DNA of 5,824 bases, taken from an uncultured Lachnospiraceae bacterium. Lineage in GTDB: Bacteria > Bacillota > Clostridia > Lachnospirales > Lachnospiraceae. The DNA lies in assembly GCA_947178115.1 (NCBI GenBank), contig CAMWXF010000136.1, positions 1-5,824 of the forward strand, written 5' to 3'. Positions 1 through 5,824 of the stretch are shown piece by piece. Position 1 is the stretch's first letter. The number at the start of each line of letters is the position of its first letter. The position numbers and the translations under genes were made by a program. A model generated the notes under the pieces. That model was not told where the DNA came from. It saw only the letters and a list, made by a program, of their open reading frames with translations, and did not search any database.

Positions 1-863
1 TAATCATCAATCAGGAGATGAATATCTATGTCAATAATAAGCTGGCGGATATGGATACCAAGGTGTACGAGAATTTCTCTGTTATATGGACGCTGGAGGA
101 ATTGCAGTTGTCCGACCGTGACAGATATGAGGCGGGCGCAGTAGAGAAAGTAAGTACGGAAGATGGTATGGTGAACTCTTTTGAAGATCTTCCGGAAGAT
201 GATGGCAGCTACTATGCGGAACAGGAGCCGCAGGAGGACGTTCAGGATGATGTGACGTCTGAGGAGAACAATCATGCAGCTATGCAGACAGAAGAGGAAG
301 AGAATGATCTGTCTGCCGGAGCAGCAGGAAACGTAGAATCTGATCATGCCGCCGGAGCAGCAGAAAACACAGAGTCTGATCATGCCGCCGGAGCAGCAGA
401 AAACACAAAATCTGATCACGCTGCCGATGTATCGGAGAACACAGAGGCTGATCACGCCGCCGATGCAGTGGAGAATACGGAGCAGAATCCTGCAGTCGGA
501 GCAGAGCAGGAAGCGGTAAATGCACAGCAGGACAACACGGACAAAGCTGATACGGAAACGTCACGGGAGGAGTTTGATCAGGAGGCGCACACAGACAATA
601 CAGGATCGGACGTCGCAGAGCCTTCGGCAAATGAGGCGAATCAGCCTTCGGCAGATGGTACGGTGCATGTGACCGTGAACGGTTCTCAGATCTCTATGTC
701 CGGTAAGAAAGAGTATGTGTTTGTAGATGTATTCCAGTATATTGAGTTTGATCTCTCCAAGCCGCAGGGCAGTGGCATCGTGACCAGACTGAACGGAAGG
801 GATGCGCAGTATTTGGAAGCGATCCACAGCGGAGATGTGATCGATATTTATTGGAAGCACTGA
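1..863 (+). CDS. 3' part of a large protein with acidic repeat linker and C-terminal beta-grasp-like domain (possibly FtsA-like)
   Basis: The reading frame is open from the left edge (bases 3-5 onward), so I treat this as the 3' portion of a longer gene. The first in-frame ATG at 18 is a poor start because the only purine-rich stretch, CAGGAG, touches it with no spacing. Counting from that Met, residues 1-40 look like the end of a folded domain (YVNNKLADMDTKVYENF then WTLEELQLSD). Residues about 41-215 are a very acidic, Ala/Glu/Asp/Asn-rich, probably disordered linker carrying 12-residue repeats at 108-155. Residues 216-281 form a compact domain: it begins VHVTVNGS, has a central VFVDVFQYIEFDLS stretch, and ends with LNG, then GDVIDIYWKH. 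The NG...GDxIxI pattern resembles ThiS/TGS beta-grasp domains. From memory, similar tails occur on FtsA-domain proteins of Lachnospiraceae; this is a guess because the diagnostic part lies outside the window. No signal peptide or membrane segment is visible. The next gene starts 74 bases downstream. Confidence 0.7.
   Translation, partial: IINQEMNIYVNNKLADMDTKVYENFSVIWTLEELQLSDRDRYEAGAVEKVSTEDGMVNSFEDLPEDDGSYYAEQEPQEDVQDDVTSEENNHAAMQTEEEENDLSAGAAGNVESDHAAGAAENTESDHAAGAAENTKSDHAADVSENTEADHAADAVENTEQNPAVGAEQEAVNAQQDNTDKADTETSREEFDQEAHTDNTGSDVAEPSANEANQPSADGTVHVTVNGSQISMSGKKEYVFVDVFQYIEFDLSKPQGSGIVTRLNGRDAQYLEAIHSGDVIDIYWKH
303..518 (+). repeat. In-frame 36-base tandem repeat (12-residue units)
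   Basis: Four clear units start at 339, 375, 411 and 447. They encode SDHAAGAAENTE, SDHAAGAAENTK, SDHAADVSENTE and ADHAADAVENTE. The first two differ at only two bases, near the unit end (GAG versus AAA). Degenerate flanking units at 303-338 (NDLSAGAAGNVE) and 483-518 (QNPAVGAEQEAV) keep the same period. Each core unit carries a TGATCA palindrome. The array sits inside the acidic linker of the first gene and keeps frame, so copy-number change would alter linker length without breaking the protein. Confidence 0.9.
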
Positions 864-889
864 CATATGTGACCGATAAAATATATTGG

Positions 890-918
890 TTTACATAATG
901 TTTAGAATATATTATACA
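890..918 (+). promoter_or_regulatory. Weak candidate sigma-A promoter before the MBL-fold gene
   Basis: TTTACA at 890-895 differs from the -35 consensus at one base. It is followed after 17 bases by TATACA at 913-918, which differs from the -10 consensus at two. The surrounding DNA is very AT-rich, so chance matches are likely. The implied transcription start (about 925) would fall inside the purine-rich ribosome binding region of the next gene. Co-transcription from upstream is at least as plausible. Confidence 0.25.
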
Positions 919-937
919 GAAAGAAAAGACAATAACT

Positions 938-1735
938 ATGAGATTATGCAGCATAGCCAGCGGCAGCAGCGGAAACTGTGTGTACGTCGGTTCCGATACG
1001 ACGCACCTTTTGCTGGATGTGGGAATCAGCGGCAAAAGGACGGAAGCGGGACTACAGGAACTGGGATTGAAAATGAGCGATATTGACGGTATATTTATCA
1101 CTCATGAACATGCGGATCACATTAACGGACTGGGTGTTCTGGCGAGAAAATACGGAGTGCCGGTTTACGGCACGAAGGGGACGATCGATGCAATCAAACA
1201 GACGCGGTCTCTTGGGAAAATTGACGAGAGCCTGTTTCGGTACATAAAGGCAGATGAAAAATGCAGAGTAAAGGATGTAACGCTCTATCCCATAAGGACT
1301 TCTCATGATGCCGCGGAGTCTGTGGCATACAGGATCAGTCATGATCGACAGAAGATAGCGGTTATTACGGATCTGGGATGTTATAATGAGTATACGGTGG
1401 AGTGCCTGAAAGGGCTGGATGTACTGTATCTGGAGGCGAACCATGATGTCCACATGCTGCAGGTGGGACCCTATCCGTATTATCTGAAACAGCGCATTCT
1501 GGGTGAGAGAGGACATTTATCCAACGAGGCGGCAGGCAGACTGCTCAGCAGGGTATTGCACGATGATATGAAGGCGATCGTATTGGGACACTTAAGTCAG
1601 GAAAATAACCTTCCGGAACTTGCTTATGAGTCGGTGCGGGTGGAGGTGACTATGGCGGACGTGCCATACAGCGGCAATGATTTCCCTATGTATGTAGCAA
1701 AGCGGAATGAAATATCACAGATGATTACCATTTGA
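938..1735 (+). CDS. yycJ: YycJ/WalJ-like MBL-fold metallo-hydrolase
   Basis: A complete 265-residue protein, the usual length for the YycJ group of metallo-beta-lactamase-fold hydrolases. The start MRLCSIASGSSGNCVYVGS and the segment GLGVLARKYGVPVYG are typical of this family. Metal ligands are visible: the HEHADH motif (H56, H58, D60, H61), H123 in TSHDA, D145 in TDLG and H218 in GHLS; LEANHD (165-170) is also conserved. It should be cytoplasmic, with no signal peptide or membrane segment. Bacillus YycJ proteins are reported to act as 5'-to-3' DNA exonucleases with a role in mismatch repair; that activity is carried over by homology only. In Bacillus the gene sits with walR and walK, but here it lies between an acidic-linker protein and an ACT/PFL pair. 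The ATG is preceded by a purine-rich AGAAAGAAAAG (919-929) rather than a strong Shine-Dalgarno site, 8 bases before the start. The ACT gene follows 52 bases after the stop. Confidence 0.93.
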   Translation: MRLCSIASGSSGNCVYVGSDTTHLLLDVGISGKRTEAGLQELGLKMSDIDGIFITHEHADHINGLGVLARKYGVPVYGTKGTIDAIKQTRSLGKIDESLFRYIKADEKCRVKDVTLYPIRTSHDAAESVAYRISHDRQKIAVITDLGCYNEYTVECLKGLDVLYLEANHDVHMLQVGPYPYYLKQRILGERGHLSNEAAGRLLSRVLHDDMKAIVLGHLSQENNLPELAYESVRVEVTMADVPYSGNDFPMYVAKRNEISQMITI

Positions 1736-1787
1736 AAATACATAAAACATGATATGCTGAAAAAAGATCAGTGGAGCGGAGGAGATT

Positions 1788-2060
1788 ATGAAAAAAACAA
1801 TTATCACAGTCGTTGGCAAAGATACGGTGGGAATTATTGCGAGAGTATGTACTTATCTGGCAGATAACAAAATTAATATTCTGGATATTTCCCAGACCAT
1901 CGTGCAAGGATATTTTAATATGATGATGATCGTGGATATGAATCAGACAGATAAGGATTTCGGAATTATCGTGAAAGAACTGGATCAGCTGGGGGAAAAT
2001 ATCGGTGTGATCATCAAATGTCAGAAAGAGGAAATATTTAACCAGATGCATAGAATATAA
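1788..2060 (+). CDS. UPF0237-family single ACT-domain protein
   Basis: A 90-residue protein made almost entirely of one ACT domain. Residues 4-24 (TIITVVGKDTVGIIARVC and on) contain the GxDxxGI loop and first helix that usually bind amino acids or other small ligands. Residues 29-36 (INILDISQ) and 43-50 (FNMMMIVD) give the second and third strands. The tail EEIFNQMHRI (81-90) is typical of UPF0237. ACT domains commonly bind amino acids and regulate enzymes or dimerise; the ligand here is unknown. A strong ribosome binding site, GGAGGAG at 1778-1784, precedes the ATG. The UPF0210 gene follows after 78 bases. The two families occur as neighbours in many Firmicutes and other prokaryotes (for example the pneumococcal pair with solved structures, from memory), so the ACT protein probably regulates or partners the larger protein; that role is inferred. 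Confidence 0.92.
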   Translation: MKKTIITVVGKDTVGIIARVCTYLADNKINILDISQTIVQGYFNMMMIVDMNQTDKDFGIIVKELDQLGENIGVIIKCQKEEIFNQMHRI

Positions 2061-2128
2061 TTTTTATTGCGTATTATGCAAAAAGGGTTACTTTCATAAA
2101 TGATAATGTGCATGTAAACCGCACAGAC

Positions 2129-2133
2129 GGGAG
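2129..2133 (+). promoter_or_regulatory. Ribosome binding site that fixes the UPF0210 start
   Basis: GGGAG at 2129-2133 lies 5 bases before the ATG at 2139. A GTG at 2133-2135 is in frame and would add two residues, but it overlaps this site and could not use it. The protein starting MINIFEV also matches the usual family beginning. The ATG at 2139 is therefore the better start. Confidence 0.7.
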
Positions 2134-2138
2134 TGAAT

Positions 2139-3503
2139 ATGATCAATATATTTGAAGTGGCGGAAACAAATGAGATGATAGAGAAAGAGAATCTGGATGT
2201 CAGGACAATCACGATGGGTATCAGTCTGTTGGATTGTATTGATGCGGATTTGAAACTTGTCAATGAGAAGATCTATCATAAGATCTATGATGCGGCGAAA
2301 GATCTGGTGGCGACGGGAGAGTATATCTCCGATGAGTACGGCATCCCTATCGTGAATAAAAGGATTTCTGTTACCCCGATCGCGTTGATCGGTGGTGCAG
2401 CATGTAAATCGCCGGAAGACTTCGTATCGATCGCACATACACTGGACAAAGTGGCTCATGAGGTGGGCGTTAATTTTATCGGCGGGTATTCTGCGCTGGT
2501 GTCGAAAGGTATGACGGCGGCAGATGAGATGCTGATTCGTTCCATTCCGAAGGCGCTGTCTACGACGGAGAGAGTGTGCAGTTCTATCAATGTCGGTTCT
2601 ACTAAGACGGGAATTGATATGGATGCAGTAAAACTGATGGGCGAGGTTATCATACAGACCGCTGAGGCGACGAAAGAAGAGGACTCCCTGGGTTGTGCCA
2701 AGCTGGTAGTTTTCTGCAATGCACCGGACGATAATCCTTTTATGGCGGGGGCTTTCCACGGCGTGACAGAGGCGGATAAGATTATTAACGTAGGGGTCAG
2801 CGGCCCAGGTGTCGTGAAGACGGCGCTGGAAAAGGTACGCGGCGAGAATTTTGAAGTATTGTGTGAGACGATTAAAAAGACCGCATTCAAGGTGACGCGT
2901 GTGGGACAGCTTGTGGCGAAAGAAGCTTCCAAGCGGCTGAATGTACCTTTTGGCATTGTAGATTTGTCGCTTGCGCCGACACCGGCGATCGGGGATTCTG
3001 TGGCGGATATTCTATGTGAGATCGGGCTGGAGCAGGCAGGGGCACCCGGCACGACGGCAGCGCTTGCATTGCTGAATGATCAGGTGAAGAAGGGCGGCGT
3101 GATGGCGTCCTCGTATGTAGGCGGACTGAGTGGGGCGTTTATACCTGTCAGTGAGGATCAGGGAATGATCAATGCAGTAAAGGCAGGTGCATTGACGCTG
3201 GAAAAACTGGAGGCTATGACCTGTGTTTGTTCTGTCGGGCTCGATATGATCGCGATTCCCGGAGATACGAAGGCAACTACCATCTCCGGCATCATTGCAG
3301 ATGAAATGGCCATCGGTATGATCAATCAGAAAACTACGGCAGTACGCCTGATTCCGGTGATTGGTAAAGGAGTGGGAGAAACAGTAGAATTCGGCGGTCT
3401 GTTGGGATATGCGCCGATTATGCCCGTCAACAGTTTTTCCTGTGACGATTTCATCGGACGCGGGGGAAGAATCCCCGCGCCGATTCATAGTTTTAAGAAT
3501 TAA
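2139..3503 (+). CDS. PFL family protein (UPF0210 / DUF711)
   Basis: A complete 454-residue protein matching UPF0210 in length and sequence. Family-typical stretches include [16 protein letters not shown] (18-33), [14 protein letters not shown] (113-126), a middle region with [17 protein letters not shown], and the C-terminal end [17 protein letters not shown] (438-454). The 'PFL' name comes from structural likeness to pyruvate formate-lyase-type barrels. I see no glycyl-radical motif (RVxGY type) near the C terminus, so radical chemistry of the usual kind is not supported. The biochemical role is unknown. The protein should be cytoplasmic, with many Gly/Ala-rich segments such as [14 protein letters not shown]. 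It is probably co-transcribed with the ACT gene upstream, and the pair likely works together. The stop codon lies 3 bases from the stop of the convergent chemoreceptor gene, and a GC-rich hairpin (3459-3479) sits in its last codons. Confidence 0.93.
   Translation: MINIFEVAETNEMIEKENLDVRTITMGISLLDCIDADLKLVNEKIYHKIYDAAKDLVATGEYISDEYGIPIVNKRISVTPIALIGGAACKSPEDFVSIAHTLDKVAHEVGVNFIGGYSALVSKGMTAADEMLIRSIPKALSTTERVCSSINVGSTKTGIDMDAVKLMGEVIIQTAEATKEEDSLGCAKLVVFCNAPDDNPFMAGAFHGVTEADKIINVGVSGPGVVKTALEKVRGENFEVLCETIKKTAFKVTRVGQLVAKEASKRLNVPFGIVDLSLAPTPAIGDSVADILCEIGLEQAGAPGTTAALALLNDQVKKGGVMASSYVGGLSGAFIPVSEDQGMINAVKAGALTLEKLEAMTCVCSVGLDMIAIPGDTKATTISGIIADEMAIGMINQKTTAVRLIPVIGKGVGETVEFGGLLGYAPIMPVNSFSCDDFIGRGGRIPAPIHSFKN
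3459..3479 (+). other. GC-rich hairpin in the last codons of the UPF0210 gene
   Basis: CGCGGGG (3459-3465) pairs perfectly with CCCCGCG (3473-3479) around a 7-base loop. The nearest run of T (3491-3494) starts 11 bases later, so this is not a classic intrinsic terminator. The bases encode the conserved GRGGRIPAP residues, which may explain the GC-rich symmetry. Confidence 0.5.
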
Positions 3504-3506
3504 AGC

Positions 3507-4925
3507 TTATTCTGCAAATACCTGAAGATTTTCTTTCTCCAATGCTTCTGCGTTGGAGATGATCTTCCGGAAGTCGTTTATCAATTCTTCGGAAAGTTTG
3601 ACCGCCTGTTTGTATTCACCCTCAGCCCGCGTATAGTCCTCAACCTTAATTGCGGCAATTACGTTTTTGCCGTAACTGTGGAAACGGCGGTGTTTCTCGG
3701 CAAGACCTGTCCAAATGGGAGAGATCATACGGTTACGCGGATTCATTGCATAATAGAAATGTCCGAAAGCACATTTGGTATCGTCTGTCTGGAGTGGGAG
3801 ACATTCTCTGCTCTTTACCATTTTACCCAGAGTGTTCAACCAGTTCTGATGCGCTGTGATCGCATTTTGCACGTTGGTGATAAATTGGCGGTTATTCAGC
3901 ATATAGAATACATCTTGAACCATCTTTCCCATCAACTTAGCGGATTCATCCAGCCCCCGTTCGATCTCGGCAACAGGTTTCATGTTCTTAGTCAGGTCAT
4001 CAGAGATAGCGGCCAGACCGGCGGACTGTTCATTCAGCGCGGCACACTCTTCGCGAAGCCGTCCCATTTGATCCTGTACATTGGTGACGGAACTGAAAAT
4101 TTCTTCGCTGGTTGCGGCTATGTTTGTGATGGAATCGGTTATGCTGACAATGTTTGAGACATTTTTCTGGTTGTTGGTAAGTACCTTGTTCAGGTTTTCG
4201 CGAATCTCCCCCAGCTCCGCAACAGATTTGTCCAGACTGTCGGAAGACATTGTGGCAGCAGTTTCAATCTCTGCCACGAAACCGTCCATATTAGCCGTGA
4301 GTTGCTTGGTTTCATCGGCAAGACTCCTGATCTGCTCTGCAACGACCGCAAATCCTCTCCCGGCTTCTCCGGCCCTTGCAGCTTCAATGGAAGCGTTCAG
4401 CGCCAGCATATTAGTCTGGGCGGAGATAGAGTTGATACCCTTAATTACCTCGTTCATTCCCTTGATGATATCGAGGAGCTGATGCATATCATCCTTTATT
4501 TTGTCGGATTCCGCAATGGTAGCCTGCGATTCCTCGACGATGCGGGAGATCTCACGGCTGCTTTCTTCCATATCATCCATGATCTCTCCAGCTGCGGAAG
4601 AGACCTGTGTGATGGATTCGGTAAAGCTTTCATGCGCATTAACCACTTCATTCATACTTTCTTCGGTTAATTGAGAGGCGCTTACTACGGTTTCGGATAT
4701 GTGGTGAACATTGCTGCTGATGTGAGACATCTTATCTGTGCTGTCATTCATGGCAAGATCTAAGGCGCTGATCTTCATGACAGAGGAGCAGACATCGCCC
4801 ACCAATTTATTAAATTTGTTCCGTCCGTCGGATAATCTGTCATAAATTTGCTGTGCGTCTTCATTTCCTTCGACAGGTTCCATTCTGCCGATGCATTGTA
4901 ATGCCTTGTCATTTTTGACTTTCAT
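3507..4925 (-). CDS. Cytoplasmic methyl-accepting chemotaxis protein with C-terminal CZB zinc-binding domain
   Basis: A 472-residue soluble chemoreceptor. No membrane-spanning segment or signal peptide is visible and there is no periplasmic sensor, so it should act in the cytoplasm. Residues about 45-320 form the long coiled-coil signalling domain. Its hairpin tip near 165-205 ([18 protein letters not shown] then [17 protein letters not shown]) contacts CheA and CheW. A consensus methylation site, [10 protein letters not shown], lies at 270-279 (E274, E275), with a probable partner near E88/E89. Residues about 340-455 match the chemoreceptor zinc-binding (CZB) domain: H359 in HQNW, C385 in CAFGHFYY, and H412 and H416 in HRRFH form the 3His/1Cys site. 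The C terminus lacks a CheR-binding pentapeptide. In Helicobacter TlpD a similar layout senses redox or oxidant stress through the zinc site; sensing here is inferred. The ATG has a strong site (AGGAGG on the - strand, 4934-4939) at 8 bases. No other chemotaxis gene is in the window. Confidence 0.95.
   Translation of the reverse strand: MKVKNDKALQCIGRMEPVEGNEDAQQIYDRLSDGRNKFNKLVGDVCSSVMKISALDLAMNDSTDKMSHISSNVHHISETVVSASQLTEESMNEVVNAHESFTESITQVSSAAGEIMDDMEESSREISRIVEESQATIAESDKIKDDMHQLLDIIKGMNEVIKGINSISAQTNMLALNASIEAARAGEAGRGFAVVAEQIRSLADETKQLTANMDGFVAEIETAATMSSDSLDKSVAELGEIRENLNKVLTNNQKNVSNIVSITDSITNIAATSEEIFSSVTNVQDQMGRLREECAALNEQSAGLAAISDDLTKNMKPVAEIERGLDESAKLMGKMVQDVFYMLNNRQFITNVQNAITAHQNWLNTLGKMVKSRECLPLQTDDTKCAFGHFYYAMNPRNRMISPIWTGLAEKHRRFHSYGKNVIAAIKVEDYTRAEGEYKQAVKLSEELINDFRKIISNAEALEKENLQVFAE
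3536..3559. other. 10-bp hairpin just past the convergent gene ends
   Basis: TCTCCAATGC (3536-3545) pairs with GCGTTGGAGA (3550-3559) around the loop TTCT, with one T-G wobble on the + strand. It starts 33 bases after the UPF0210 stop, so it would form in that transcript's 3' end. It also lies in the last codons of the chemoreceptor. No T-run follows on either strand, so I do not call it an intrinsic terminator. Confidence 0.5.
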
Positions 4926-4970
4926 TTATGAGTCCTCCTGTATCGAATGGTTATGTTATCTTAATTTTAA

Positions 4971-4999
4971 ATTATAGCAGATGCCTTTCCCTTTTTCTA
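4971..4999 (-). promoter_or_regulatory. Extended -10 sigma-A promoter of the chemoreceptor gene
   Basis: Reading the - strand, TGCTATAAT (4979-4971) is a perfect extended -10 element. A 17-base spacer separates it from TAGAAA (4999-4994), a 4-of-6 match to the -35 consensus. The expected transcript start is near 4964, giving a leader of about 38 bases with the AGGAGG site. I see no sigma-D/FliA type flagellar promoter, so the gene may not be tied to the motility sigma factor. Confidence 0.65.
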
Positions 5000-5057
5000 C
5001 CTAAAAAACAGAGATTATTATGAAATAGTGTGGTAAAATATTACTGCTATACATTGC

Positions 5058-5168
5058 ATGATATCGAACGAAATGACAGAAGAAGCTATATTCGACAGAT
5101 GTGAGGAAGAGTATATGCAGTTTCATCTGGCGCGGAGAGGGCGCAGGAGTGAGGAACGGTTGACATGA
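5058..5168 (+). CDS. Candidate 36-residue small ORF of unknown function
   Basis: An ATG at 5058 opens 36 codons ending at TGA 5166-5168; the frame itself is open from 5037. The product starts MISNEMTEEAIFDRCEEEYM and ends with a basic Arg-rich stretch and SEERLT. It is highly charged, acidic first and basic last, with no membrane segment. It reads more like protein than random sequence. However, there is no convincing ribosome binding site before 5058 or before the internal ATG at 5073, and its end overlaps the -35 box of the downstream promoter. It could be a real small protein, a decayed remnant of a larger gene, or chance. A TGGTAAAAT extended -10-like element at 5031-5039 lies just upstream but lacks a -35 match. 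I do not recognise the sequence. Confidence 0.22.
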   Translation: MISNEMTEEAIFDRCEEEYMQFHLARRGRRSEERLT

Positions 5169-5189
5169 GCGGAGGCGTGAGTCTATAAT
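5160..5189 (+). promoter_or_regulatory. Consensus sigma-A promoter driving the epimerase-family gene
   Basis: TTGACA (5160-5165) and TATAAT (5184-5189) are both perfect hexamers separated by 18 bases. The start point should be near 5196, giving a leader of about 105 bases before the ATG at 5302. The inverted hexamers GTTGAC (5159-5164) and GTCAAC (5195-5200) bracket the promoter and could be part of an operator, though six-base arms are weak evidence. Confidence 0.8.
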
Positions 5190-5195
5190 AAGGCG

Positions 5196-5301
5196 TCAAC
5201 GTAGTGTGTTTTTCAATAGGAAATTAGGATGGAATGTCTCTGAAACGGGCATTCTCCCCAATGATTTGAGATTCGCACATCGGAATCGTGGAGGGATAGG
5301 T
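5196..5301 (+). promoter_or_regulatory. Long 5' leader with possible hairpins and an anti-Shine-Dalgarno segment
   Basis: This leader is inferred from the promoter and the start codon. GAATGTC (5232-5238) can pair with GGCATTC (5248-5254), with one wobble and a 9-base loop. GATTC (5270-5274) can pair with GAATC (5283-5287). TCTCCCCA (5253-5260) can pair with TGGAGGGA (5289-5296), covering the ribosome binding site, at 7 of 8 positions including one wobble. The last pairing overlaps the first hairpin by two bases, so they may compete. Two tiny reading frames are present: ATG 5229 (4 codons) and ATG 5234 (11 codons, MSLKRAFSPMI). I do not recognise a known riboswitch class, and no measurement supports regulation. 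Confidence 0.3.
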
Positions 5302-5824
5302 ATGAATATTCTGGTAATAGGCGGCAGTTATTTCTACGGCAGAGTGTTCGTCATGGAAGCAGTACGTGAACACAGCGACTATCATATTACCGTATTAAAT
5401 CGGGGAACATATTCCATGGAAGAATTTGGGGTGAAACAAGTTACAGGGGACAGACATGATCCGGCGGCACTTACCGCCTGCAAAGAGGATTATGATGCGG
5501 TGATAGATTTCTGTGCTTATGAGGCGGGTGATGTAAAGAGTGTGATAGAGAATCTGCCGGGAAAACTCGGTCAATATATTTTGATCAGTACCGTAGATGC
5601 TTATGAGCGTGGCAGCGGTATTGTCAAGTCGGAAGATCATGCGCTGGAACACAGAACATTTTCCGGGGAGGCGGGTGCTTACATTGCAGGTAAGGTTGCA
5701 CTGGAAGAAGAAATCAGAAATATATGTACCGACAGGCAGATACCATACACGATACTTCGTCCGGCAATCCTCTATGGTCCGTACAATTATGCACCGAGGG
5801 AGTCCTCCTATATTCAGATGATGT
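5302..5824 (+). CDS. NAD-dependent epimerase/dehydratase family protein (5' part, runs off the window)
   Basis: The first 174 residues of an extended short-chain dehydrogenase/reductase-type protein; the 3' end lies outside the window. MNILVIGGSYFYGR (1-14) is the N-terminal Rossmann strand and nucleotide-binding loop in the variant GGSYFYG form. AVIDFCAYEAGDV (66-78) and YILISTVDAYE (92-102) are the following core strands. Y127 and K131 in YIAGK fit the YxxxK catalytic pair, with S96/T97 as the likely partner hydroxyl. LRPAILYGPYNY (152-163) is the typical segment after the active site. Such enzymes oxidise, reduce or epimerise nucleotide sugars or related substrates with NAD(P); the substrate cannot be read from this part. 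The start is well supported by GGAGGG at 5290-5295, six bases before the ATG. A consensus promoter lies upstream, and the gene is divergent from the chemoreceptor. Confidence 0.9.
   Translation, partial: MNILVIGGSYFYGRVFVMEAVREHSDYHITVLNRGTYSMEEFGVKQVTGDRHDPAALTACKEDYDAVIDFCAYEAGDVKSVIENLPGKLGQYILISTVDAYERGSGIVKSEDHALEHRTFSGEAGAYIAGKVALEEEIRNICTDRQIPYTILRPAILYGPYNYAPRESSYIQMM

Noticed and set aside
886..1086. A 66-codon + strand frame overlapping the start of the MBL-fold gene
   Set aside because: It overlaps a well-supported gene in another frame and the product resembles no family I know.
280..1101. Several - strand open frames antisense to the acidic-linker gene and the start of the MBL gene
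   Set aside because: They mirror the repeat-rich and coding sequence of the + strand genes, give no recognisable protein and have no suitable ribosome binding sites.
1732..1758. TTGAAA and TATGCT before the ACT gene as a promoter
   Set aside because: Spacing is only 15 bases and the -10 match is poor; co-transcription from upstream is simpler.
2021..3488. Long - strand frames antisense to the ACT and UPF0210 genes
   Set aside because: Shadows of real coding sequence, with no family features and Cys/Arg/His-rich products typical of antisense frames.
3459..3503. GC-rich hairpin as an intrinsic terminator of the UPF0210 operon
   Set aside because: The T-run begins 11 bases after the stem, and the stem encodes a conserved protein motif.
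3563..3572. CTTCCGGAAG palindrome as a protein-binding site
   Set aside because: A single 10-base palindrome inside chemoreceptor codons, with no second copy or promoter context.
3650..4670. + strand frames antisense to the chemoreceptor gene
   Set aside because: The - strand frame is a complete, motif-rich chemoreceptor; these are its shadows.
4926..5301. Possible mobile element or attachment site in the long gap
   Set aside because: No terminal inverted repeats, target duplications, transposase remnants or tRNA sequence could be seen.
5395..5821. Frames on both strands overlapping the epimerase-family gene (5395-5652 - and 5597-5821 +)
   Set aside because: They conflict with a frame that has clear Rossmann and YxxxK motifs, a good ribosome binding site and a consensus promoter.

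Overview
The window looks like ordinary chromosome from a Clostridia-type Firmicute, most likely a Lachnospiraceae gut anaerobe. This rests on moderate GC, purine-rich AGGAGG-type ribosome binding sites, sigma-A style promoters, and gene families common in that group (YycJ-like metallo-hydrolase, a UPF0237 ACT protein paired with a UPF0210 'PFL family' protein, and a soluble CZB chemoreceptor). The taxonomic call comes from family knowledge and was not computed.

Layout, left to right. Bases 1-863 hold the 3' end of a larger gene on the + strand. Its protein has a very acidic, Ala/Glu-rich linker containing 12-residue tandem repeats, and ends in a compact domain that reads like a beta-grasp fold. 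Next come a complete YycJ-like MBL-fold hydrolase (938-1735), a small single-ACT-domain protein (1788-2060) and a DUF711/UPF0210 protein (2139-3503). All four point the same way with gaps of 52-78 bases. The last two are a widely conserved pair whose function is not established.

The + strand run ends head-on against a - strand gene for a cytoplasmic methyl-accepting chemotaxis protein with a C-terminal zinc-binding CZB domain (4925-3507). The two stop codons are only 3 bases apart. The chemoreceptor has its own extended -10 promoter, firing leftward from about 4964.

Bases 4926-5301 form the only long stretch without an established gene. It holds the chemoreceptor promoter, an unproven 36-codon ORF (5058-5168), a consensus sigma-A promoter firing rightward (5160-5189) and a leader of about 105 bases with possible secondary structure. 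From 5302 to the window end is the 5' part of an NAD-dependent epimerase/dehydratase-family gene.

I see no RNA gene, CRISPR array, insertion sequence or phage gene. No clearly new multi-gene system is evident. The most interesting leads are the repeat-linker protein with its beta-grasp-like tail, the ACT/PFL pair, the structured leader before the epimerase gene, and the tightly convergent gene ends.
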